18,841 nucleotides of DNA from CAVQGZ01 sp964400785 (GCA_964400785.1 CAYNWB010000043.1:1-18841), one strand, 5' to 3'. Counted from the first letter of the stretch, positions 6,008 through 14,686 are shown. Notes: generated by a model from the sequence alone, not told the origin. Program-made: numbers and translations.

Positions 6008-7702
6008 TCAGCCTGTCGACGCCCGGACGGGGAGCCCGGGGTCGGGTGGGTCAACCAAAGCCCGGTAGGCAGCGAGGCGGGCAACCGTGGCCTCGTCCCA
6101 GCCGTCCCGGTTCAGCACCGCCGCCCAGCCCGTGGCGTGCGAGTCGGAGTAGTTGTGCCCGAACCCAGGAGGCACGATGCCGTTGGTCGTGAAGTCGATG
6201 AGCATCTGCTCCCAGGTGAACAGCGGCCACCACGCCATGCGTTCGGGGACGGTGTCGTACCGCGACTGCCCGATCCACCCGGGTCGGGTGCGCCACAGCG
6301 ATCCCTCGAGGTAGGCGACAGGGTCGGTCGCGCTGTGCAGGAACAGGATGCGCCTCGGTCCCCACGTGCTGTCGTCGACGTCGACCCGGGGACCGCTGGC
6401 CGCGAAGCGAGCCACGGAGCCGTCGCCGACCACGGGTTCCCACGGAGGTGTGCCGTCCGGGAACGAGGCCCACTCGTCGAGCAGGGTGCTCGTCGCCGGC
6501 GTGCCGACCCAGAGAACCCCGTCGAAGCTCTCGACCACCTGCTGCGGTGACTGCCCGACGAAGACGTCCTGCGACCCCAACGCCCCCAGGCTCTCTCCGT
6601 TGAGGTAGAGCTCGGGCCGGTCGGGCTCGGGGATCTCGCTCACGGCCTGCGAGAACGCCGCGACGAGCGCGCTGGCCTCGTCGACAGCGCCGGAGGGGTC
6701 GAGCAGACCCGTGAACCACGACGGCACGGCCGAGTACTGCGTGGCGGCGAGCGCCACGTCGCCGTTGGCCACGTACTCCAACGTTCGCGCCGACACCGGG
6801 TGCACCGACCCCAGGCCGCTGGTCACCACCACGACGACGGCGGACCGCTCGAAACCACCGGCCCGCCGGACCTCTTCGACGAGCAGCTGCGCACGAGCCT
6901 CGGGGGTCTCTGCCTGGCGCATCCCTACGTAGGCCCTGATCGGCTCGAGAGCCTGCTCACCGGAGAAGCCCTCGATGTCGGACGCCGACGGGCCGTCGGC
7001 GACGAAGTCGCGGCCCTGTCGGCCCAGGGTCTCCCAGGGGACCAGCGACTCCGGGCCGCCGGAACGAAGCTGTGACTGCGGCTGCTGCTGACCCGTGGTG
7101 TCGGCGTCCTGGGCCACGTACGCCCGGTACAGCAGGGCCAGCAGGGCAGCCAGCACACCCACGAGCAGCAGGCCCAGCGTCGCCGCACCCAGGGCGGACG
7201 AGGCCGGCGGCCACGAGACCCATCGTTGCCACATCTCGCCGAGCACGCGGCTGGTCAGCCGCAGCGCGCGTCCGACCAGCACGAGCAGCACGGTGAGCAG
7301 CGGCGCGACCACGACGACGATCGGCCAGGTCGGCAGGCCCCATCCGGCAGCCGAGGCCAGGTCGGTCTGCCACTGCAGAGCGGCGGGAGTGAGAGCCACC
7401 GCGGCCCCGCCCGCCAGGACGAGGGCGACGATCGCCACCCGCCGCAGCACGACGTTGTGGTCGAGCAGTCCTCGGTCGCCCGTCAACCGGCGAGCCAGGG
7501 CTCCCACGCCGGCACCGAGGGCGTAGCCGGTCAGGGGCAGCAGCGTGCTCATCACCACCTGTACCGCAGTGGTGCGCGGCACCATCGTGGGCGTCAGCGA
7601 CACCAGGTAGCCGAGCCAGGCCAGCACCAGGCCAGTGGCCGAGACCGGGGGGCTGGTGCGCACGTCCCCATTGTCCCTGCTCGCGCCGGTGGTGGCGCTC
7701 AC
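6008..7702 (-). CDS. Membrane alpha/beta-hydrolase (Abhydrolase_9-like)
   Basis: The 564-residue protein has about five membrane segments in its N-terminal third: from ATGLVLAWLGYLVSL, TAVQVVMSTLLPLTGYALG, VAIVALVLAGGAAVAL, WPIVVVVAPLLTVLLVLV, and LGAATLGLLLVGVLAALLALL. A soluble alpha/beta-hydrolase domain follows. The nucleophile elbow is GESLG (369-373, Ser371), and the domain ends with WWPLFTWEQMLIDF and GHNYSDSHATGW, which may supply the His. The layout matches the Abhydrolase_9 family (with its membrane N-terminal domain), whose substrate is unknown to me. The frame stays open further upstream, into the preceding gene. The GTG at 7702 is 14 nt past that gene's stop; the GTG at 7663, just before the first membrane helix, is also possible. 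It sits directly upstream of lysS (20-nt gap), suggesting a lysine- or lipid-related role, which is inference. Confidence 0.82.
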   Translation of the reverse strand: MSATTGASRDNGDVRTSPPVSATGLVLAWLGYLVSLTPTMVPRTTAVQVVMSTLLPLTGYALGAGVGALARRLTGDRGLLDHNVVLRRVAIVALVLAGGAAVALTPAALQWQTDLASAAGWGLPTWPIVVVVAPLLTVLLVLVGRALRLTSRVLGEMWQRWVSWPPASSALGAATLGLLLVGVLAALLALLYRAYVAQDADTTGQQQPQSQLRSGGPESLVPWETLGRQGRDFVADGPSASDIEGFSGEQALEPIRAYVGMRQAETPEARAQLLVEEVRRAGGFERSAVVVVVTSGLGSVHPVSARTLEYVANGDVALAATQYSAVPSWFTGLLDPSGAVDEASALVAAFSQAVSEIPEPDRPELYLNGESLGALGSQDVFVGQSPQQVVESFDGVLWVGTPATSTLLDEWASFPDGTPPWEPVVGDGSVARFAASGPRVDVDDSTWGPRRILFLHSATDPVAYLEGSLWRTRPGWIGQSRYDTVPERMAWWPLFTWEQMLIDFTTNGIVPPGFGHNYSDSHATGWAAVLNRDGWDEATVARLAAYRALVDPPDPGLPVRASTG

Positions 7703-7716
7703 AGCCGAGTCAGCAC

Positions 7717-9255
7717 TCAGCGGCACCGCGTGCCGTCGGCCGGCACCACCCCGTCCAGCAGGTAGGAGTCGACGGCGGAGTCGATGCACGCACTGCCCTT
7801 GCGGTAGGCCGTGTGCGGTGTGCCGTCGTAGGTGAGAAGCACGCCGGTCTCGAGCTGGGTCGCCAGCGACTCGGCCCAGGCGTACGGCGTCGCCGGGTCA
7901 CCAGTCGTACCCACCACCACGATAGGGGGGGCGTCCCCTGCGCCCACCGGAGCCGGCAGTCCGTCGGAGGCCACCGGCCAGTCGGTGCAGGCGAGCAGCC
8001 CCCAGGCCAACGACTCACCGAACACCGGCGAGGCAGCCTCGAAGGTGGCGAGCTCGGACTCGACGTCGGCCGGCGTCGCCGTCCCGGGACGGTCCAGGCA
8101 GCTCACGGGGGTGTAGGCGTCCCACTGGTTGGTGGCGTAGGTGCCGTCCGGGTTGCGCTGCAGGTAGACGTCGGCGAGCTGCAGCAGCAGCGTCCCGTCG
8201 CCGGCCAGCGCCTGCTCCAGCCCCTGCTCCAGCAGCGGGTAGCCCTGGTCGGCAGGCCAGTACAGCGGGCCGATGATGCCGTAGAGGGCCAGCCCCTGCG
8301 TCAACGGGCGCGTCGCCGTCGGGATCGGCGCGGTGTCGGTCACCGCCAGCACCCGCTGTACGCCCTCCACGACCTGATCCGACGTGGAGCCCAGGGCACA
8401 TCCGTCGGCGAGGCAGGCCTCGACGAAACGGGACAGGGCCAGCTCGAAGCCGGCCGCCTGCCCCAGCAGGACGTCCCTGTCGGTGAGTGTCGGGTCGACC
8501 GCCCCGTCCAGCAGAAGCCGGCCGGCTCGCTGCGGGAACTGGCGCGCGTACTCCACCCCGATGGAGGTGCCGTAGGACTTGCCCAGGTAGTTCAGACGCT
8601 GGTCGCCGAGCACCGCGCGCAGCACGTCGAGGTCGCGTGCGACGTTCGTGGTGCCGACGTGCGGCAGCAGCTCTGCGGACTCGCGTTGGCAGCCGTCACG
8701 GAACTGCGCCGACCCGGCGAGAAGCTCCGCCACCTCCTGTGGCGTGTCCGGCGTCGGGTCGGACTCGCCGAACGACTCGTCGAGCTCGGCGTCGCTCACA
8801 CACTCCAACGGCGTCGACGCCCCGACACCCCGGGGGTCGAAGCCGACGACGTCGTAGACGCGCCGAACGGCCGGGCTGACGATGAGGTCGGCGGCCGCGG
8901 CGTAGTCGACACCGCTGCTCCCAGGCCCCCCAGGGTTGACCACCAGGCTCCCGATGCGACGACCCGAGTCGTTCGCGGGCACCCGCAGCACGGCGATCTC
9001 GATCGTGGCGCCAGCGGGGTCGTCGTAGTCCAGGGGCACCTCGATCGTCGCGCACTCGGCTGCGTCCCCGCACGGCTGCCACGACGGCTGCTGCTCGTAG
9101 TACCGGGCCAGGTCGGGCGCGACACCCGGGTCCGAGGGCGACGGGGACGCGGGCGCCGACGGTGTGGTCGGAGCGGGGCCGGCCCCGGGGTCGGCCCCGC
9201 TGCACCCGGTGAGCACGAGCGCGACCGACGCGCCGAGCAGCAGCGCGAGCCTCAC
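7717..9255 (-). CDS. TAP-like lipoprotein alpha/beta-hydrolase
   Basis: This 512-residue surface hydrolase resembles the actinobacterial tripeptidyl-aminopeptidase (SlpD/SlpE, Hip1-like) family. It starts with a lipoprotein signal: a hydrophobic run, then LVLTGC with Cys18 as the lipidation site, followed by a Pro/Ser/Thr/Ala-rich linker to about residue 45. The alpha/beta-hydrolase fold shows an oxyanion segment (VVNPGGPGSSG, 105-115), the elbow GKSYG with Ser227, and a C-terminal TAP-like part with Asp453 (GTTGDPATPYAW) and His481 (DGTPHTAY). Cysteines in the C-terminal half are probably disulphide-bonded outside the cell. The GTG at 9255 overlaps the previous stop as GTGA; the frame continues upstream, but only this start gives a signal peptide at the N-terminus. 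It probably removes N-terminal peptides from exported proteins; the exact substrate is unknown. Confidence 0.88.
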   Translation of the reverse strand: MRLALLLGASVALVLTGCSGADPGAGPAPTTPSAPASPSPSDPGVAPDLARYYEQQPSWQPCGDAAECATIEVPLDYDDPAGATIEIAVLRVPANDSGRRIGSLVVNPGGPGSSGVDYAAAADLIVSPAVRRVYDVVGFDPRGVGASTPLECVSDAELDESFGESDPTPDTPQEVAELLAGSAQFRDGCQRESAELLPHVGTTNVARDLDVLRAVLGDQRLNYLGKSYGTSIGVEYARQFPQRAGRLLLDGAVDPTLTDRDVLLGQAAGFELALSRFVEACLADGCALGSTSDQVVEGVQRVLAVTDTAPIPTATRPLTQGLALYGIIGPLYWPADQGYPLLEQGLEQALAGDGTLLLQLADVYLQRNPDGTYATNQWDAYTPVSCLDRPGTATPADVESELATFEAASPVFGESLAWGLLACTDWPVASDGLPAPVGAGDAPPIVVVGTTGDPATPYAWAESLATQLETGVLLTYDGTPHTAYRKGSACIDSAVDSYLLDGVVPADGTRCR

Positions 9256-10142
9256 GCCTCGTCTGCCGTGTCGTCGACCAGCGGGCCCGGCGGCCGCGTG
9301 CGTGCGGCGGGCCCGGACTCGAACTCGGCACGTGACCCGCACACGTCCGCCTTCGGGCAGGCGCACCGGCGCCCGGACTCCGCGTCGCGGACGATGACGG
9401 TGCCCGCCGGGACGTTGTAGCCCACGACCCGCCCCTCGACCGTGCCGTCGCGCGACTGCACGGTCTCGCCGAGGCGCGGGGCGGTGCGCTTGAAGTCGGT
9501 GTAGAGCGGGTGCTCGTAGGCGAGGCAGCACATGAGCTTGCCGCAGGCCCCGGCGATCTTCAGCGGGTTCAGCGGCAGGTCCTGGTCCTTCGCCAGGCGA
9601 GCGCTGACCGGCTCGAAGTCGGTGAGAAAGGTGGAGCAGCACAGGTCGCGCCCGCACGGCCCGATGCCGCCCTGCAGCCGCGCGTCGTCACGGGCACCGA
9701 CCTGGCGCAGCTCGACCCGGGCGTGCACGGTCGATGCCAGCGTTCGGACGAGCTCACGAAAGTCGACCCGGTGCGGCGCGGTGAAGTAGACGATGACGAG
9801 CAGGTCGATGGTCGGACGCGTGTCGACCACGTCGACGGCCACGACCTTCATCGGCAGCCCGCGCTCTCGGATCAGCCGACGCGCGGCGCTGCGCGCCGAG
9901 ACGCGCGTCGCTCGGTTGCGCTCGTCCCGGTCCCGATGCTGCTGGGTCGCATGCCCCTCACACACCGGCAGGGCCCCGAGGTCGTCGGGCACCTCGGTGG
10001 GGGGCCACACCACGGTCGCGACCTCGGGACCGTCCTGTGTGGGCATGAGTACTGCGTCACCGACCCGATACGACTGATCCCCCGGGTCGAGGTAGTACAG
10101 CCGTCCGTACCGCGAGAAGGTGACGGCCATGACGGTGCTCAC
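9252..10142 (-). CDS. PSP1-domain Cys-rich protein (RicT/YaaT-like)
   Basis: The 296-residue protein carries a PSP1 domain. In Bacillus the homologue RicT (YaaT) is part of a complex with Fe-S clusters that promotes mRNA maturation and phosphorelay activity; the role in actinobacteria is not established. The N-terminus reads VTFSRYGRLYYLDPGD. Cysteines are in PSP1-type clusters: GPCGRDLCC (Cys163, 168, 169) and GACGKLMCC (Cys200, 205, 206), and a further CACPKADVC lies near 260-268. The tail is Pro/Arg-rich. The frame is open upstream into holB. I use the GTG at 10142, 25 nt after the holB stop; an in-frame ATG at 10130, four codons later, is equally plausible. Its stop overlaps the next gene by 4 nt. 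PSP1 genes next to holB are a common bacterial arrangement. Confidence 0.88.
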   Translation of the reverse strand: MSTVMAVTFSRYGRLYYLDPGDQSYRVGDAVLMPTQDGPEVATVVWPPTEVPDDLGALPVCEGHATQQHRDRDERNRATRVSARSAARRLIRERGLPMKVVAVDVVDTRPTIDLLVIVYFTAPHRVDFRELVRTLASTVHARVELRQVGARDDARLQGGIGPCGRDLCCSTFLTDFEPVSARLAKDQDLPLNPLKIAGACGKLMCCLAYEHPLYTDFKRTAPRLGETVQSRDGTVEGRVVGYNVPAGTVIVRDAESGRRCACPKADVCGSRAEFESGPAARTRPPGPLVDDTADEA

Positions 10143-10167
10143 GCTGCCGAGGGTACGTGGGCCGCGG

Positions 10168-11388
10168 TCAGTCGTGGGTCGAGCGCACCTGTGCGGGGTC
10201 GCGCAGGGCCAGCGCCAGTGACTCGAGGGTGAGCAGAGGCGCTGCGTTGGCCGCGAGCGCCTCACGGGCGGCGACCACGGCTGCCATGCGACGGGCCGTC
10301 ACCGTCGGTGTGCTCGAGCGCGCGAGACGCTGGATGGACGGACGCATCTCGTCGTTGATCAGCTCGGCATCAGCCCCGGACTGCACGCGTAGCACGTCGC
10401 GGTAGAACCCGAGCACATCGACCAGCGCCCGGTCGAGAAAGTCTCGAGTGGCTCGCGTGCGGCGACTCTTCTGGCGCTTCTGCAGATCTTTGGCCATACC
10501 CGCGCTGCCTCGGGCCTTCGACCGACCGGACCCGATGATCGCGACGAGGTTCTGCGCCTCGCTGGCCTCCAACGCATCGCAGTGAGTGCCGGCGTCGGCC
10601 TCTGCTGCCTCCAGCAGTGCCGCGGCTGCTGCGAGGGCGGACGCGGCGTCGGTGAGACGGATCGGCAGCCGCAGAACCTCGTCGCGGTTGTGCCGTGCCT
10701 GCTCGTCGGTGGCCAGGGCCCTGGCTCGGCCGATGTGGCCCTGGGCGGCGCGGGCCGCGAACGCGGCCATGGCGGGGTCGACACCTTCACCGACGAGAAA
10801 GGACGCGACGGCGTCGACCGGCGGTGTGCGCAGAGCCAGTGTGCGACAGCGCGACCGGATCGTCGGCGAGATGTCCTCGGACGCCGGGGCGCACAGCAGC
10901 CACACCGTGCGTGCCGGCGGCTCCTCCAGCGAGAGCAGCAGCGCGTCGGCGGCCTCGTCGGTGAGCCGGTCGGCGTCCTCGATCACCAGAACCTGCCACC
11001 GCCCGCCGGCCGGGCGCATCGCCGCCTGCCGCACGAGGTCGCGAACCAGGTCGACCTGCAGCGTCAGCGACTCCGTCGCGACCAGGTGGACGTCCGGGTG
11101 CGTGCCGGCCAACGCGGTGCGGCAGCCTTGGCAGACGCCGCACCCGGGAGCGTCGTCGGTCGCCGTGCACTCCAGCGCGGCAGCGAAGGCGCGGGCCACC
11201 ACCGAGCGCCCCGACCCCGGAGGTCCGGTGATGAGCCAGGCATGGGTCATCGCGCCAGTGGACGCGTCCGCGCCCTGCCAGGCGTTGCCGTCGGAGCCGA
11301 CGCCACGCACGAGCAGTGCCGCCTCGGCCGCCGACTGCCGCATGCTCGTCACGACCACCTGGCCGACGACGAGGTCCCAGACGCTCAA
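10168..11388 (-). CDS. holB: DNA polymerase III delta' subunit
   Basis: This 406-residue protein is the delta' subunit of the clamp loader, which helps load the beta clamp on primed DNA. The AAA+ domain begins with SVWDLVVGQ and has a P-loop-like GPPGSGRS (55-62), in which Arg replaces the usual Lys; delta' does not need to hydrolyse ATP. A zinc module follows (Cys74, 83, 86, 89), then the Walker B-like VLVIEDADRL and the SRC motif (IRSRC) that supplies the arginine finger. A lysine/arginine-rich stretch (MAKDLQKRQKSRRTRATRDF) lies in the C-terminal collar region. The frame is open far upstream inside tmk, but homology begins at SVWD. The TTG at 11388 shares bases with the tmk stop (TTGA), and GGGAC stands just upstream as a weak ribosome site. 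Confidence 0.93.
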   Translation of the reverse strand: MSVWDLVVGQVVVTSMRQSAAEAALLVRGVGSDGNAWQGADASTGAMTHAWLITGPPGSGRSVVARAFAAALECTATDDAPGCGVCQGCRTALAGTHPDVHLVATESLTLQVDLVRDLVRQAAMRPAGGRWQVLVIEDADRLTDEAADALLLSLEEPPARTVWLLCAPASEDISPTIRSRCRTLALRTPPVDAVASFLVGEGVDPAMAAFAARAAQGHIGRARALATDEQARHNRDEVLRLPIRLTDAASALAAAAALLEAAEADAGTHCDALEASEAQNLVAIIGSGRSKARGSAGMAKDLQKRQKSRRTRATRDFLDRALVDVLGFYRDVLRVQSGADAELINDEMRPSIQRLARSSTPTVTARRMAAVVAAREALAANAAPLLTLESLALALRDPAQVRSTHD

Positions 11389-12047
11389 CGGTCGTCCCGT
11401 GGGACGAGCAGGCCGGCCACAGCGGCTCTGACATCGGTGTGCACCTCGGCCGGCGCTCGGGAGGCGTCGACGACCAGGTATCGCTGCGGATCGCGGCGGG
11501 CCTGGCTCAGGAACGCCTGCCTCACCTGCTCGTGGAACGCGACCGGCTCGAGCTCCAGACGGTCGGCCGGACTCTGCGACCTGCCCAGCGCGTGCTCCGG
11601 GGCCAGGTCGAGCAACACGGTGAGGTGCGGGCGCAGGCCGCCGGTCGCCCACCGTGAGAGGTCCTCGATGCGCTGGGCACCGAGCCCCCGGCCGACACCC
11701 TGGTAGGCCACCGAGGAGTCGAGGTAGCGGTCGCTCACCACGACCGCGCCCCGCTCGAGAGCCGGGCGCACGACGCTGGCCACGTGCTCGGCCCGCTCGG
11801 CCGCGTAGAGCAGGGCCTCGGTGCGGTCCGAGGGCGGGTGCTGCGAGGTGGACAGCAGAAGCCGCCGGATGTCGGAGCCGATCGGTGACCCACCTGGCTC
11901 GTGGGTGCGCACGACCTCGTAGCCCTGCTCGGTGAGCCAGTCGGCCAGCAGTCCCACCTGCGTCGACTTGCCCACTCCGTCCCCACCCTCGAACACCACG
12001 AAGAGCCCGGGTGCCCGGACGCGTTCGGTGGCGGTCGGATCGGTCAC
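11385..12047 (-). CDS. tmk: Thymidylate kinase
   Basis: The 220-residue enzyme phosphorylates dTMP to dTDP with ATP, an essential step of dTTP supply. The P-loop is GGDGVGKST (21-29), followed by REPGG-type THEPGGSPIG (48-57), the DRY-type motif SDRYLDSSVAYQG (105-117) with the conserved Asp and Arg, and a C-terminal LID segment (SQSPADRLE). Length is normal for the family; a short extension (about 12 residues) precedes the core. The GTG start overlaps the topA stop by 4 nt (GTGA) and the TGA overlaps the holB TTG, so translation is probably coupled through topA-tmk-holB. The tmk-holB pairing is widespread in bacteria. Confidence 0.96.
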   Translation of the reverse strand: MTDPTATERVRAPGLFVVFEGGDGVGKSTQVGLLADWLTEQGYEVVRTHEPGGSPIGSDIRRLLLSTSQHPPSDRTEALLYAAERAEHVASVVRPALERGAVVVSDRYLDSSVAYQGVGRGLGAQRIEDLSRWATGGLRPHLTVLLDLAPEHALGRSQSPADRLELEPVAFHEQVRQAFLSQARRDPQRYLVVDASRAPAEVHTDVRAAVAGLLVPRDDR

Positions 12048-14614
12048 GACCGCTTGGCCGCCAGCAGCTCGGCTGCCCGCTCGATGGTGATGTCGTCCGG
12101 GTTCTCCGCCTTCGGGATCGTGGCGTTCGTCGTGCCGTCGCTCACGTAGGGGCCGTACCGGCCTGCCCTCACCTGCACGGTCGCCCCGGTCGCCGGATCG
12201 GCCCCGAGCTCGCGCCCCGACGTCGCACGTCGCCCGCGCTGCTTGGGCTCGGCGAGCAGCAGCAGCGCCTCGTGCTCGGTGACCGTCAGCAACGCCTGCT
12301 CGTCGGGCAACGAGCGGGTCTCCGTCCCGGCCTTGATGTAGGGGCCGAACCTGCCGTTCTGCGCGGTGATCGGCACGTCGTCCTTCATGCCGACGAGGCG
12401 CGGCAGCGACAGCAGCTGCACCGCCTCGTCGAGGGTCACCGTCGCGGGGTCCATCGACCGGAACAGCGAGGCGCGCTTCGGCTTGGCCTTCTTGGGGGCG
12501 TCCTCGGGCAGCACCTCGGTCACGTACGGCCCGTACCGGCCCACCTTGACCTCGATGGGCAACCCGGACTCGGGATGGGTACCGAGCTGTCGGTCACCGG
12601 TCGCCTTGGTCTCGATCAGAGCGCGGGCCGTCTCGATCGTGAGCTCGTCCGGCGGCAGGTCCGGCGGCACGTCGCCGCGACGCCCGTCCGCGTCCTCCAC
12701 GTAGGTGCCATAGCGCCCGACCCGCACGTCGACCCCACCCGCCTGTGTACCGCCGTCGAGCGGGAACGTGCTGATGCGGCGTGCGTCGATGTCGGGGAGG
12801 GCCGAGACCAGCGGATGCAGGCCCGGGAAGTCGTCCGCGCCCGTCCAGAAGCCTGAGAGCACCTCTGCCCGGGCGACCTGGCCACTGGCGACCGAGTCGA
12901 GCTCGTCCTCCATGCGGGCCGTGAAGTCGTAGTCGACCAGCGCGGTGAAGTGCTCCTCCAGCAGCCGGGTGGTGGCGAAGGCCAGCCAGGTGGGCACCAG
13001 CGCCGACCCGCGCTTGTAGGCGTAGCCCCGGTCCAGCACCGTACGGATGATCGAGGCGTAGGTGGACGGACGCCCGATCTCCTTCTCCTCGAGCTCGCGC
13101 ACGAGGGTGGCCTCGGTGTAGCGCGGAGGCGGCTTGGTCTGGTGGCCGTCGGGGGTGAACGCTCGGGCGTCGAGCCGCTGGCCCGGCTGCATCGCCGGCA
13201 GTCGGCGGTCGGTGGCCTCGCCCTCGGCCTCCGGCTCGTCGCGTCCCTCGACGTAGGCCTTCATGAAGCCGGGGAAGGTGATGACGCGTCCGGAGGCGGA
13301 GAACGTCGCGACCTCAGCCGACCCTGCGGCCGTCAGCCTCGCGTCGATGAGCACCGACGCGGTGCTGCCCTGCGCGTCGCGCATCTGGCTGGCGACGGTG
13401 CGCATCCAGACGAGCTCGTAGAGCCGAAACTCGTCTCCGGACAGCCCGGTCTCTGCCGGCGTGCGGAACGTCTCGCCGGCCGGACGAATCGCTTCGTGGG
13501 CCTCTTGGGCGTTCTTCACCTTGTTCGCATACACCCGCGGGGACGGCTCCAGGAACTCCTCGCCGTACAGGGCGCGCACCTGGGCACGCGCGGCGTCCAG
13601 CGCCGAGGGTGCCAGCGTGGTCGAGTCGGTGCGCATGTAGGTGATGTAGCCGCCCTCGTAGAGACGCTGCGCCACCTGCATCGTGCGCGACGCGGTGTAC
13701 CCGAGCTTGCGCGAGGCCTCCTGCTGCAGCGTGGTGGTGCGGAACGGCGCCGACGGCTTGCGCCGGTACGGCTTGGACTCCACCGATCGGACCGTGACGT
13801 CGGCACCGGCGGCGAGCCCTTCGGCCAGAGCGGTGGCGGAGGCCTCGTCCAGCACGCGGACCTGGCTGCCCTGCTTGAGCGTCCCGACGCTGGTGAAGTC
13901 CTTGCCGGCCGCGACCTTCACCCCGTCGACGGCCACCAGGCGCGAGTCGAAGACCTCGACCGGCACCTGGGTGGCCAGGGTCGCGACGATGTCCCAGTAG
14001 GACGCCGAGGAGAACGCGATCCGGTCCCGCTCACGCTGCACCAGCAGCCGGGTGGCGACGCTCTGGACCCGCCCCGCCGACAGGCCGCGGGCGACCTTGC
14101 GCCACAACACCTCCGAGACGGGGTAGCCGTAGAGCCGGTCCAGGATGCGTCGGGTCTCCTGGGCCTCCACCAGGTCCTCGTTGATGTCGCGCGTCTCGGT
14201 GAGCGCCCGCTCGATGGCCTCCCGGGTGATCTCGTGGAACACCATGCGACGTACCGGCACCGTGGGCTTGAGCTCCTCACGCAGGTGCCAGGCGATGGAC
14301 TCGCCCTCGCGGTCCTCGTCCGTGGCCAGGTACAGCTCGTCGGCGCCCTTCAGCGCCTCCTTCAGCTTCTTGATGCGCGGCTTGGCACTGGCCGAGACTC
14401 GGTAGAGCGGCACGAACCCGCCCTCGACGTCGACGCCGATGGGGTCGGAGAAGCGCTCCTTCTTCGACGCGGGCACCTCTTTGGCCCCAGCGGGCAGGTC
14501 ACGCACGTGCCCGTACGACGACTCCACTGTCCATCCGCGCCCGAGAAAGCCGGCGATGGTCTTGGCCTTCGCCGGCGACTCGACGATGACAAGGCGGTTC
14601 TGCGAGTCGGCCAC
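12044..14614 (-). CDS. topA: DNA topoisomerase I (type IA)
   Basis: This 856-residue enzyme relaxes negative supercoils through a 5'-phosphotyrosine intermediate. The TOPRIM domain carries VIVESPAKAKTI (Glu12) and the metal-binding DEDREGE (99-105). The active-site Tyr326 is in YITYMRTDST. The C-terminal region has no zinc-finger Cys clusters. It is built of repeats each with a GR[YF]GxY core, at 633-638, 692-697, 754-759 and 818-823, as in actinobacterial TopA. The protein stops at LLAAKRS after the fourth repeat and lacks the long Lys/Ala-rich tail known from mycobacterial and Streptomyces TopA; a small Lys cluster (KKAKPKR) lies at about 708-714. The GTG start is preceded by a good ribosome site (GGACGGAG). 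It is the first gene of the minus-strand run. Confidence 0.97.
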   Translation of the reverse strand: MADSQNRLVIVESPAKAKTIAGFLGRGWTVESSYGHVRDLPAGAKEVPASKKERFSDPIGVDVEGGFVPLYRVSASAKPRIKKLKEALKGADELYLATDEDREGESIAWHLREELKPTVPVRRMVFHEITREAIERALTETRDINEDLVEAQETRRILDRLYGYPVSEVLWRKVARGLSAGRVQSVATRLLVQRERDRIAFSSASYWDIVATLATQVPVEVFDSRLVAVDGVKVAAGKDFTSVGTLKQGSQVRVLDEASATALAEGLAAGADVTVRSVESKPYRRKPSAPFRTTTLQQEASRKLGYTASRTMQVAQRLYEGGYITYMRTDSTTLAPSALDAARAQVRALYGEEFLEPSPRVYANKVKNAQEAHEAIRPAGETFRTPAETGLSGDEFRLYELVWMRTVASQMRDAQGSTASVLIDARLTAAGSAEVATFSASGRVITFPGFMKAYVEGRDEPEAEGEATDRRLPAMQPGQRLDARAFTPDGHQTKPPPRYTEATLVRELEEKEIGRPSTYASIIRTVLDRGYAYKRGSALVPTWLAFATTRLLEEHFTALVDYDFTARMEDELDSVASGQVARAEVLSGFWTGADDFPGLHPLVSALPDIDARRISTFPLDGGTQAGGVDVRVGRYGTYVEDADGRRGDVPPDLPPDELTIETARALIETKATGDRQLGTHPESGLPIEVKVGRYGPYVTEVLPEDAPKKAKPKRASLFRSMDPATVTLDEAVQLLSLPRLVGMKDDVPITAQNGRFGPYIKAGTETRSLPDEQALLTVTEHEALLLLAEPKQRGRRATSGRELGADPATGATVQVRAGRYGPYVSDGTTNATIPKAENPDDITIERAAELLAAKRS

Positions 14615-14645
14615 GTGCTCCGTCCGGTTGCTACCCAGTGTGATC

Positions 14646-14686
14646 GGTCAGGGGTCGGGCCACGGTAGCCCGGCCGACCCCTGACC
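14646..14686 (-). terminator. Strong hairpin after hppA
   Basis: GGTCAGGGGTCGG (14646-14658) pairs perfectly with CCGACCCCTGACC (14674-14686); two more G-C pairs form inside if one base is bulged. The hairpin lies 21 bp downstream of the hppA stop and upstream of topA. There is no U-tract, as is frequent for actinobacterial terminators. It should separate the hppA transcript from the topA run. Confidence 0.8.

Noticed and set aside
7813..9420. 535-codon open frame on the + strand
   Set aside because: Antisense shadow of the TAP-like lipoprotein gene and the end of the PSP1 gene, with low-complexity composition and no domain.
10168..11652. holB starting at the far upstream ATG (11652)
   Set aside because: The first 88 codons lie inside tmk in another frame and are unlike the family; the delta' homology begins at the TTG overlapping the tmk stop.
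12950..14668. 572-codon open frame on the + strand
   Set aside because: Antisense shadow of topA; composition is Gly/Arg/Leu/His-rich and no motif is present.
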